Of a stretch of DNA of 37,225 bases, positions 31,032 to 37,225 are shown piece by piece. The notes beneath the pieces were generated by a model. That model was not told where the DNA came from and did no database searches. It saw nothing but the letters and a program-made list of their open reading frames with translations. The position numbers and the translations under genes were made by a program. Position 1 is the first letter of the stretch; the number at the start of each line of letters is the position of its first letter. The stretch is from Spirochaetales bacterium (GTDB taxonomy: Bacteria > Spirochaetota > Spirochaetia > Sphaerochaetales > Sphaerochaetaceae), in the NCBI GenBank assembly GCA_022788185.1, contig JALEVV010000045.1, positions 1 to 37,225 on the forward strand, in the 5' to 3' direction.

Positions 31032-32290
31032 TGGACTTCATCCTGCCATACCGGGAAGCGGAGGAAATCCTCAGAAAGGACATATGCACGATCACTCAGC
31101 GCGGCACCTTCGATGAAGATGGCCGTCATCCCCTCTCCCATGCCTTTGAGGACAAGGGCATCATGCTGGGCCTTCTCATCGCGGAAACCAGGACAGGGGA
31201 AAAGATCTCCCTCCGCGCCTTTTCCGGAGCCCTTGACGGAGAGTACATCGTCAAAGGCTACGTGCCTCCATGCTTCTCAGCAAGGGAGTTTGAGGAGATT
31301 GTAAGGGAGTATGATACCATGCTCCACTGCTACAGCGACAGAATCGAGCATGGTGAGGAAGATCTTGTTCCCATCAGAAGATCCCTTTCCAACGAGTGTC
31401 TTTCGAAGCTTAAGGGGATATACCGCTTCAGCTCCCTTAAAGGCAGCTTCGGCTTTTCCGACATAGACGTCAGCTACGTCACGGGCATGGGGGACTGTGC
31501 GACGATAAAGCTGCTTTCATACTGTTTCCGTAAGGGCTTCACACCCGTATCCCTTGCCGAAATCTTCGTGGGCAGGGACAGCGAGGGCAGGAAGAACGGT
31601 GTGCTCTATCCTCCATGCGACGAGAAGTGCCGCCCCCTGATAAAGCACATCATGTCCCTCGACCTCATCTACAGCGATGAGTCGGTTGCCGTCATCAACA
31701 AGGAAGCAGGCATGCTCAGCACGCCCGGAAAGGGTGAGGACAAGTATGACTCGGCATCGGTCAGAATAAAGGAACTCTTTCCCGACAGCCCCGCCCTGCC
31801 CTCATGTCACAGACTGGACATGGACACATCAGGCGTCATGGTCTTCGCAAAGACGGAAAAGGCCAAGCGGAACATTTCCATGCAGTTTGAATCTCGTCAG
31901 ACTGAAAAGATCTATGAGGCACTTCTCAGGGGGGTACTGAAGGAAGAGGAAGGAGTGATAGACATTCCCATAAGGCTTGATACTGAAAACAGGCCCTATC
32001 AGATCGTGGACCACGAGAGAGGTAAGAGTGCCGTCACCCGCTTCAGAAGAGTGCGTGTCGAGGTTCTGAACGGAGAGAAGGTCACAAGGGTACTCTTCTA
32101 CCCCCACACCGGGCGGACCCACCAGATAAGGGTCCATGCCGCCTCAGGCCTGGGCCTGCCGATAGTGGGAGACAGGCTCTATGGAGAGAGAAAAGCAGGA
32201 GAGCGGCTCTGTCTCCATGCAAGGTCCCTCTCCTTCATCCACCCCGATACTGAAAGGCGCATATGCTTTGAAACGGAGCCTGATTTCTAG
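31031..32290 (+). CDS. RluA-family pseudouridine synthase with N-terminal extension
   Basis: Converts uridine to pseudouridine in rRNA or tRNA. The 419-residue protein has a C-terminal RluA catalytic domain (about 210-415) with the motif HRLDMDTSG (catalytic D263), the later IYEALLRG and RTHQIRVH. The first 200 residues are an extension with GMGDCATIKLLSYCFRKGFT and VSLAEIFVG, like the N-terminal part of a long RluA subfamily I recall in other bacteria. The start is GTG 31031, overlapping the preceding TAG by 1 nt. The ribosome binding site is weak, so coupling is likely. The stop overlaps that of iadA on the other strand by 4 nt, and no terminator separates the two convergent transcripts. 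Target position unknown. Confidence 0.85.
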   Translation: MDFILPYREAEEILRKDICTITQRGTFDEDGRHPLSHAFEDKGIMLGLLIAETRTGEKISLRAFSGALDGEYIVKGYVPPCFSAREFEEIVREYDTMLHCYSDRIEHGEEDLVPIRRSLSNECLSKLKGIYRFSSLKGSFGFSDIDVSYVTGMGDCATIKLLSYCFRKGFTPVSLAEIFVGRDSEGRKNGVLYPPCDEKCRPLIKHIMSLDLIYSDESVAVINKEAGMLSTPGKGEDKYDSASVRIKELFPDSPALPSCHRLDMDTSGVMVFAKTEKAKRNISMQFESRQTEKIYEALLRGVLKEEEGVIDIPIRLDTENRPYQIVDHERGKSAVTRFRRVRVEVLNGEKVTRVLFYPHTGRTHQIRVHAASGLGLPIVGDRLYGERKAGERLCLHARSLSFIHPDTERRICFETEPDF

Positions 32291-33399
32291 ACTCCCTCGT
32301 ACATGCTTTCTTTGGCTTTTCCTTCCTTCACGAGGAAGGCCCCTCCGGCAATTACATGTCTGATGTCGCTTCCGCTTCTTATGACAATATCCGCATCCAT
32401 GTCAGGGGCAATCCTGCCCTTCCCTTTCAGCATCATGGCAGCTGCCGCATTGGAGGTGACTGCCCTGAGGGCAAGGGATTTATCCATGCCGGAGGAAAGA
32501 AGCTTATCCAGATATACCTTCAGTTCCATGATCGAACCGGCGCCCATGCCGATTATCGCGCTCTTATCATCATTCCATTTTGGGAATGATCCATTGGAAT
32601 CAGTGGAGAGCGTAACCTTATCCGGGTAGCGCTCAAGGAGCATTGCTGCCTTTTCATCCGCATCCCCGTGGCAGGTTATGTCCACATTGCCTCCGATGGA
32701 GAGCCAGCGTTCAGCCTGCTCCATATGACCGCCCATATGGGTCGGGAAGAGGTGACGGACCGGCATGTGCGTCTGCCTTATTATCTCAAAAAGCTGTTCT
32801 ATTCCGGCATCCGATGCACCCACATGGAAGTGAACGACACCGGCCTTGCCGCTGACCAGGGAGGCAATCCTCACTTCGGAAGCAAGTCTTATGAGTTCCT
32901 CCGTCGTGGGGAAGGAACAGCGGTGATCACTGATCGCGACCTTCACGCCGATTATCTCATCCACGAAGGTGATATCGTCACCCACACTTCCTGTAAGGGT
33001 AACGGAAGGCACCTGATAGCTTCCCGTCAGGGCCCAGGCAGAGAGTCCCCACTCCCTGTAACCCTTTATTTTGGAAACCAGGTCCCTTACCGTTCTCGTA
33101 TATCCGTCGGTTCCCAGCAGTCCCACAAGGGAGGTAACGCCTGCAGCTGCAATCTTCTTTTCAGAAAGCGGCGGAACGCGTGAAAGCATTCCGGCTTCGC
33201 CGCCGCCTCCGATCGCATGGACGTGGACGTCGATGAGTCCCGGATGGACCATTTCACCTTCGGCATCGATCGTCTCGATGCCGGGAAGTGAGACCGTTAT
33301 CTCATCCTGTACAAGGAGGATCCTGCCTCCTCCGATAAGTATGTCCTTATGACCGAGGTACTCGGGTGCATAAAGCTCTGCATTCTTTATTAAAATCAT
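32287..33399 (-). CDS. iadA: Isoaspartyl dipeptidase (beta-aspartyl-peptidase)
   Basis: Zinc amidohydrolase that cleaves beta-aspartyl dipeptides from damaged proteins. The 370-residue protein matches IadA, not N-acetylglucosamine-6-phosphate deacetylase: GLLGTDGYTRT, LTGSYQVPS, K153 in VKVAISDHR (the carbamylated metal-bridging lysine), GKAGVVHFHVG and STDSNGSFP. The metal-binding HVHAIGGGGEAGML (H59, H61) is intact. The start is ATG 33399, which has GAGGAGG 6 nt upstream and lies one base after the stop of the PHP gene. It is the last gene of a four-gene unit. Confidence 0.9.
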   Translation of the reverse strand: MILIKNAELYAPEYLGHKDILIGGGRILLVQDEITVSLPGIETIDAEGEMVHPGLIDVHVHAIGGGGEAGMLSRVPPLSEKKIAAAGVTSLVGLLGTDGYTRTVRDLVSKIKGYREWGLSAWALTGSYQVPSVTLTGSVGDDITFVDEIIGVKVAISDHRCSFPTTEELIRLASEVRIASLVSGKAGVVHFHVGASDAGIEQLFEIIRQTHMPVRHLFPTHMGGHMEQAERWLSIGGNVDITCHGDADEKAAMLLERYPDKVTLSTDSNGSFPKWNDDKSAIIGMGAGSIMELKVYLDKLLSSGMDKSLALRAVTSNAAAAMMLKGKGRIAPDMDADIVIRSGSDIRHVIAGGAFLVKEGKAKESMYEGV

Positions 33400-33400
33400 G

Positions 33401-34201
33401 TCACGCCTCCTCAAAGGTAAGCTTGTTCCCTGTCCAGACAGGGTAAACCAGGTGCTGCGGGATGCCAGCCTCATACTCAGAGAGCAGCTTCATACTCTTT
33501 CCAAGGGATGCGGTGGTGTGGCTGTCGGTGTTCATAACGGCATGGACATCACTCTCCCGGCAGAGAAGCCAGAAGGGATCTGAGGGATAGGGATAGTGCC
33601 CTTCGACGGCAGGCTTAAGCATGCCGTTTCCGTTTATTTCCAGCGGGACTGAATACTCCTTAGATGCCTCAATAATGTCCTCAGCCAGTGCCTTTGCCTC
33701 GCCATCCCACCTCCTGTAGGAGCCCATGTAGAGATCGGGATGGGCCACGAAGGAGAAGAGCCCCGACTCAATGGCGCCGATGACATACCGGCCGTAGCTC
33801 ACCAGATCACCGGCAGTGAGGCCGGGATTGAAGACTGAACGGAATCTGCCATCTGGAGAGGGCACGAAGTGGGTTCCGGTAATGAGGTAATCGACACGGC
33901 CTGAGGAGAGAAGCTCCTCATAGTAGTTGCGGTACTCAGGGCTCCAGTCACACTCATATCCGGTGAGGATCTTCAGGTCAGGTCCGTCCTGACTCCTGGA
34001 ATCCGCTTCATAAACACTCATCATGGAGTTGTCCATCCGGGACTTGCTGAACCGTCTGTCAGGAAGGGGGCAGTGCTCCGAAAAGCCGAGCAGCTCAAGG
34101 GCGAGCTCCTTTGCCGTTTCCCTGTACTCGGAAAGCTTTCCCGAGCCGTGTCCGCAGTAAAACGAATGGGTATGAAGGTTATATCTGATGTACTTTTTCA
34201 T
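33401..34201 (-). CDS. PHP-domain phosphatase, HisJ (histidinol-phosphatase) type
   Basis: A 266-residue metal-dependent phosphoesterase. It has the PHP motif NLHTHSFYCGHG near the N-terminus, GFSEHCPLPD, GYECDW, ITGTHFV, AHPDLYMG and MNTDSHT, which supply the trinuclear metal site. Length and order fit HisJ, which removes phosphate from histidinol phosphate. No other his genes are nearby, and related PHP proteins hydrolyse other phosphoesters, so the substrate is uncertain. The start is ATG 34201, inside the 3' end of mltG (overlap of 23 nt). The longer frame from 34312 would overlap mltG by 134 nt and add 37 atypical residues. It shares a transcript with iadA and mltG. Confidence 0.8.
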   Translation of the reverse strand: MKKYIRYNLHTHSFYCGHGSGKLSEYRETAKELALELLGFSEHCPLPDRRFSKSRMDNSMMSVYEADSRSQDGPDLKILTGYECDWSPEYRNYYEELLSSGRVDYLITGTHFVPSPDGRFRSVFNPGLTAGDLVSYGRYVIGAIESGLFSFVAHPDLYMGSYRRWDGEAKALAEDIIEASKEYSVPLEINGNGMLKPAVEGHYPYPSDPFWLLCRESDVHAVMNTDSHTTASLGKSMKLLSEYEAGIPQHLVYPVWTGNKLTFEEA

Positions 34202-35576
34202 AGGTGGATAGATGATCCTCGTAGCTTGCTGAAGTATATAACTTACCTTCTTCATCGTGCAAGTAATAGAGATGATCGGTTTTGTCGGGATCAAGCACGG
34301 CAAGCACTGCATCGGAACCCGGGCATCCTATTCCTGAGGGCGGAAGACCTGCCTTCCGCCTGGTGTTGTAGGGCGTGTCCTTCTCATAGGTGCTCTGTGG
34401 TATGGGATCCTTCCAGTTGCCGGTCTCATATCTGGTGGTCGCATCGACTCCTATTGGCATGGCCAGCCTGATCCTGTTCAGGACGATGGCGGCAATGGTC
34501 TTCAGCTGGACGCTGTCCTGACTTTCCCTGTTGATGATGGAGGCAATCTTTACGATGTCATCCACGGAAAGCCCGCTTTCCATGACCGCATCCGCATTTG
34601 CACGGAGCAAGTCGAGAAGGGCCTCATGCATCTCATCAAGCAGTGTCCCGGTGTCTGTAAAGCCGTAGCTTCCGGCGAGAAAGTAACCTTCCGTGAATGA
34701 AAGTCCATGGGATGAAGCATATTCCTCAGCCTTTCTGATGAACTCTCCGGGCGCTGCAAGGCCGCGGACCGAGAGCGCCTGATCGATGTCGGAAACGGTG
34801 TATCCGGCATAGACTGTGAAGTTACGGCTCGTCTCCCTCCGGGTTATCTCAAGGGCTATTTCCTCACCTCCCGTTCCGGCCGGAAAGGAAAATTCCCCAG
34901 TCCGGATCGAGGATGCCAGATTGTTCTCACTCAGAAATGAAAGAAAGGCCTCCCTCTCTTCCTCAGGGAGGAGACTGGACACCTGGGATGCGCCCATTCC
35001 GGAGGTGATGCTTACCGTCAGGTCAGCCTGCGGCTTTGAGGATGCGATTATTACTTCAGCGGGTTTCACCGTCCTCCGTTTCAGGAGTATCACGATGAGG
35101 ATGATGAGCAGAAAAACCAGAAAGACGAAACCGAGTCGGAGAAAGACCGATGAATCCCGTTTTGCAGGCGGTGCCTCATGAACCCTGACGGGGGCACTCA
35201 CCTTCCCGTCACTGTTCTTCCTGACGCTTTCCTTTATCCGGGTTATCTCGGTTCTTTCGCTTCCGGCGGTCTTTTCCTCTGTTTTGGGCTTCTTCTTTTC
35301 ACCACCGCCGGAAAGGGCCCGGATACGCTCCTCCCGGGTCATGTTGGCCAGGGACGGGAGGGCAGGAAGCTCCTGCTTTGAAAAACTCAGGTCACTGCCC
35401 TTAAGCTTTCTCGGGGCATCCGGCTTTTCAGATGCAGGCTGCTTCTTCTGGGCAGGAGTCTTTTTCACGGTCTTCCGGGCAGGAGCCTTCGCCTCCGCCT
35501 TCACGGAGTCGGACTTGACATCCTTCTTAACCGGACGGGGAGTCTTTGCGGGTACTTTGAAGCTGTTCTCACTCAT
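34179..35576 (-). CDS. mltG: Endolytic peptidoglycan transglycosylase MltG (YceG-like)
   Basis: Cuts nascent glycan strands in the periplasm and so sets their length. The 465-residue protein has an unusual 140-residue N-terminal cytoplasmic tail very rich in Lys, Pro, Ala and Glu, one membrane helix (about 145-166), and a YceG domain to the C-terminus. The catalytic glutamate is E351 in IASIINRES. The family motifs GYFLAGSY and MPIGVDATTRYE are present. It overlaps the preceding coiled-coil gene by 8 nt. The long charged tail may link the enzyme to a cytoplasmic partner, for which the coiled-coil protein upstream is the obvious candidate. Confidence 0.9.
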   Translation of the reverse strand: MSENSFKVPAKTPRPVKKDVKSDSVKAEAKAPARKTVKKTPAQKKQPASEKPDAPRKLKGSDLSFSKQELPALPSLANMTREERIRALSGGGEKKKPKTEEKTAGSERTEITRIKESVRKNSDGKVSAPVRVHEAPPAKRDSSVFLRLGFVFLVFLLIILIVILLKRRTVKPAEVIIASSKPQADLTVSITSGMGASQVSSLLPEEEREAFLSFLSENNLASSIRTGEFSFPAGTGGEEIALEITRRETSRNFTVYAGYTVSDIDQALSVRGLAAPGEFIRKAEEYASSHGLSFTEGYFLAGSYGFTDTGTLLDEMHEALLDLLRANADAVMESGLSVDDIVKIASIINRESQDSVQLKTIAAIVLNRIRLAMPIGVDATTRYETGNWKDPIPQSTYEKDTPYNTRRKAGLPPSGIGCPGSDAVLAVLDPDKTDHLYYLHDEEGKLYTSASYEDHLSTYEKVHQI

Positions 35577-36612
35577 CTTCGGCTCCCAGCTTCCTGATCC
35601 TGGCCCTTATCAGGGTGTTTTCATTCTCAATATCGGCAATCTGCTGCTCAATGCGCCCTATTTCCTTTCTGAGGGATGCGATCTTCTTTTCATTCTCGCT
35701 GATGATTGCCTGATAGTCATCCTGAACGAGATGGGCACGGCACTTTTTTATGAATTCCTGCTGGGTATCGATGTAGCGCTGGGTCTGGAGCATCTGACTG
35801 ATCATGTCAAGAACCTGGTCGGAGGTCTTTTCATTGATCCATTTCTGACCGTTGTCAAAGAGGAAAAGCCCATAGTTGATGCACGCTTCCTCATAGTTGT
35901 TCCCGGCATCCCTGAGCCGCTCCTCCAGGGCCCTTATGCTGTCCTCCTGGCCGTTGATCTCCAGGCTCTCCACCTCGGACTCCCGCCGCTTCAGGCGCTT
36001 TCTTATGGAGTCTTCCTTCTTCCTGAGTTTCTGATACTCCTGAAGCAGGGCCTCGGCCCTGGGACTTCTCACGGTCCTGAGGAGTCTTTCCTTTTCAAGG
36101 GTATCGAAGGCGGAGACGAACTCTCTCTCCCTTCTTCCCTTAAGCACGGCATCGCCCACTCCTGCGGAAAACCGGATGAAGACATTTGATGAATTCTTCT
36201 TTTCAGCCCTCAGCTTCAGCTGATCGGTATATGGTCTGAGGGCCGCCTTCAGCCTGTCATCGGCATCCTCCGCTTCCGCCCGCTCAAGGGCGATGGCGCC
36301 GAAGACCCGTTTTATCTCCCTGATCCTTGAATCAGTCTGCTCAAGCCGGCCCTTTAAGTCAGTTACCCTGCCCTTGGAGGATTCAAGGGTGTCAATGTCA
36401 CTGCAGCGGCTTTTGAGTGCTTCCTCGGCACTGGTCCTTTCGGCAAGAGCCGAAGTGACCGCGCTGCGGAGCGTGGGGGCGATGATGATCCCCGATCCCG
36501 TACCGGTCTTCATGACGCTGTCACAGAGAGAGAAGGCAAAATTCCTCAGGTCCTGATAGGAGGACTCTATACGTTTTTCCGCGGCTTCTATCTCTGAAAG
36601 TACGTTCTGCAT
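35569..36612 (-). CDS. Long coiled-coil protein of unknown function, mltG-linked
   Basis: A 347-residue cytoplasmic protein, helical almost throughout, with coiled-coil stretches at about 1-50, 80-130, 190-240 and 285-340 rich in Glu, Lys, Arg and Ile/Leu. No enzymatic motif, signal peptide or membrane segment is seen. A less charged section in the middle (SNVFIRFSAGVGDAVLKG) may be a small domain. I chose ATG 36612; the frame opens from a GTG at 36681, but residues before 36612 look like non-coding sequence. A TATACT with TGA in front lies 10 nt before this ATG, so the mRNA may be almost leaderless. It begins the four-gene unit with mltG, which suggests a cell-wall role. Confidence 0.7.
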   Translation of the reverse strand: MQNVLSEIEAAEKRIESSYQDLRNFAFSLCDSVMKTGTGSGIIIAPTLRSAVTSALAERTSAEEALKSRCSDIDTLESSKGRVTDLKGRLEQTDSRIREIKRVFGAIALERAEAEDADDRLKAALRPYTDQLKLRAEKKNSSNVFIRFSAGVGDAVLKGRREREFVSAFDTLEKERLLRTVRSPRAEALLQEYQKLRKKEDSIRKRLKRRESEVESLEINGQEDSIRALEERLRDAGNNYEEACINYGLFLFDNGQKWINEKTSDQVLDMISQMLQTQRYIDTQQEFIKKCRAHLVQDDYQAIISENEKKIASLRKEIGRIEQQIADIENENTLIRARIRKLGAEDE

Positions 36613-36622
36613 ATCGGATTGA

Positions 36623-36652
36623 AGTATATCAGAGAAAAGGCTGAGAGGCCAA
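36623..36652 (-). promoter_or_regulatory. Promoter of the coiled-coil/mltG unit
   Basis: Minus strand: TTGGCC (36647-36652), an 18-nt spacer and TATACT (36623-36628) with an extended -10 (TGA before it). Only 10 nt separate the -10 from ATG 36612, and there is no ribosome binding site. Confidence 0.5.
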
Positions 36653-36677
36653 CAGGAAGCATGGAAAAACCGAACCG

Positions 36678-36840
36678 TCACCCCTTAAGGGTGAAACCAA
36701 AACCTATGATCGTACTCTCCCTCCAGTAGAAGTTAAGCAGCGGGAACCTTCCTTTCCTTACGAAGGCGTTCATGGAAAGGGTGAGTTTCTCATTCACCAG
36801 GGCAAGGGTAAAGGAAAACGCATCATCGGAAAATGCGGGA
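36678..36840 (-). pseudogene. 3' remnant of an envelope (outer-membrane-like) protein gene, cut by a transposon
   Basis: The last roughly 53 codons encode alternating beta strands (FSFTLALVNEKLTLSMNAF ... FYWRESTIIGFGFTLKG) with host-like GC content, in the style of the C-terminal strands of a beta-barrel. An open frame continues upstream to 36980, but from about 36840 onward composition becomes AT-rich and the codons no longer look natural. That part belongs to the transposon end. The 5' part of the gene lies beyond the window, on the other side of the insertion. The exact junction cannot be fixed without the empty site. Confidence 0.55.
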
Positions 36841-37060
36841 CTGACTGCTCCCACGGGCAAGCCCGTTGGGTTCTGATTACCAAGAGTAGCTTGTAATCGT
36901 ACATCATTTTCAGACTTTGGAGTTACAAGTGTAAGCCTATTTGAATCAGGACTTTCATTATCAAGCAGTCCTACGACCACATTAGCGATAAATTTCTGCT
37001 TCTCAGCAAGGAAGTACAGTCATTCTCCCTATTATTAAGTTTTTAACCTACTTTAATTCC
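36841..37060 (-). ncRNA. Candidate omega-RNA (reRNA) at the transposon right end
   Basis: TnpB nucleases use a guide RNA made from the 3' part of tnpB and the element's right end, with the guide taken from the host DNA just outside. Here 200 nt without a gene lie between the tnpB-like stop (37043) and the hairpin. Small stems can be drawn (GGACT...AGTCC, TTAC-ACTT-GTAA), and the final stem is CCC-A-ACGGGC-TT-GCCCGT-GGG (36870-36850). The guide would begin near 36840 in host sequence. Boundaries are inferred. Confidence 0.35.
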
Positions 37061-37225
37061 ACTGTTTAATACTTTAATCTTATCAACCTTAATCCTTTCT
37101 ATCAGTTTTTTCTCCATATTGTAGAATCTTCCAAATTCCATATTGCATTTGTTTTTGTCTATGCTGTTTGTTCTGTCATTGTAACAATAGAGTAAGAATG
37201 ATGAATACCAATCTCTCTGCACCTC
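37043..37225 (-). CDS. TnpB-like transposon protein, C-terminal fragment (partial at window edge)
   Basis: An open frame of 60 codons plus stop (TAA at 37045-37043) enters from the right edge. It was too short and lacked a start for automatic calling. The residues EVQRDWYSSFLLYC and the following Lys/Asn/Ile-rich segment, ending IKVLNSGIKVG, resemble the C-terminal tails of a TnpB family in which a VQRDLYSAFL-type motif precedes a basic helix. The RuvC core would lie off the window. The codon use is AT-rich, unlike neighbours. The match is from memory of the family, so moderate confidence only. Confidence 0.5.
   Translation of the reverse strand, partial: EVQRDWYSSFLLYCYNDRTNSIDKNKCNMEFGRFYNMEKKLIERIKVDKIKVLNSGIKVG

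Larger units (their letters stand above)
36841..37225 (-). mobile_element. Right-end part of a TnpB-carrying (IS200/IS605- or IS607-type) transposon, partial
   Basis: This stretch is AT-rich, unlike the rest of the window. It contains the 3' end of a transposon gene (37043-37225), about 200 nt of non-coding DNA, and a strong hairpin at 36850-36870 followed by GGGAGCAGTC. Subterminal hairpins and a 3' non-coding tail are typical of IS605/IS607-family right ends. The element runs off the window on the right. The inner limit near 36841 is an estimate from the change in composition. Confidence 0.5.

Noticed and set aside
32287-33474. N-acetylglucosamine-6-phosphate deacetylase (nagA)
   Set aside because: The overall fold is similar, but LTGSYQVPS, VAISDHR with the bridging lysine and GKAGVVHFHVG are isoaspartyl dipeptidase motifs; NagA's HLFNAM motif is absent.
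36678-36980. Intact 100-residue gene
   Set aside because: The 5' half overlaps the transposon end hairpin and AT-rich non-coding DNA, and the only starts lie there. It is better read as a gene remnant joined by chance to transposon sequence.

Overview
The window looks like a contig from an anaerobic, host- or gut-associated spirochaete, probably of the Sphaerochaetaceae. The evidence is the spirochaete-type 5' end of a 16S rRNA gene at the left edge, about 50-55% GC coding DNA, sugar-acid and galactoside catabolism, and a complete Rnf ion-pumping complex. Genus-level placement is inference. Both ends fall in sequences that are usually multicopy (16S rRNA on the left, a transposon on the right), which is where assemblies normally break.

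Layout. (1) 1-712: start of a 16S rRNA gene on the minus strand with its leader and promoter, then an AT-rich spacer. (2) 713-4132: a glucuronate operon, uxuA, a GntR/FCD regulator and uxuB-like, with a palindromic operator over the promoter and a terminator. (3) 4205-6753: a small coiled-coil protein, a 39-residue rubredoxin, a TrpR-like regulator with a triple half-site operator in its own promoter, queH, and a membrane-anchored helical-repeat protein. (4) 6750-23323: 15 minus-strand genes packed almost without gaps. In transcription order they are rnfCDGEAB, a GH57 glycoside hydrolase, prfB (with the classical +1 frameshift), a secreted PEGA-like protein, ftsY, a secreted repeat protein, an FtsX-type ABC exporter (permease, ATPase, permease) and RNase Z. 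(5) 23536-25709: a P-loop/Asp23-like protein, pcnB and tRNA-Cys. (6) 25820-32290: a small outer-membrane-like protein, an unknown mutarotase-like gene, a GH36 alpha-galactosidase, a gpsA-like dehydrogenase and an RluA-family pseudouridine synthase. (7) 32287-36612: a four-gene unit of a coiled-coil protein, mltG, a HisJ-type PHP phosphatase and iadA. (8) 36678-37225: the 3' remnant of an envelope-protein gene interrupted by a TnpB-type transposon, whose right end may encode an omega-RNA.

The most striking object is RnfD. It is 990 residues long, against roughly 320-360 for the family. Six tandem repeats of about 100 residues are inserted in the periplasmic loop that carries the covalent FMN. 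Each repeat junction has a flavinylation-type motif (D-x-x-S-G/A/S-A-T), seven in all, so this could be an Rnf complex with a multi-flavin periplasmic arm. Other points of interest are several promoters whose -10 box lies only 6-11 nt from the start codon (leaderless or nearly leaderless mRNAs), the continuous Rnf-translation-secretion gene run, and the possible omega-RNA at the right edge.
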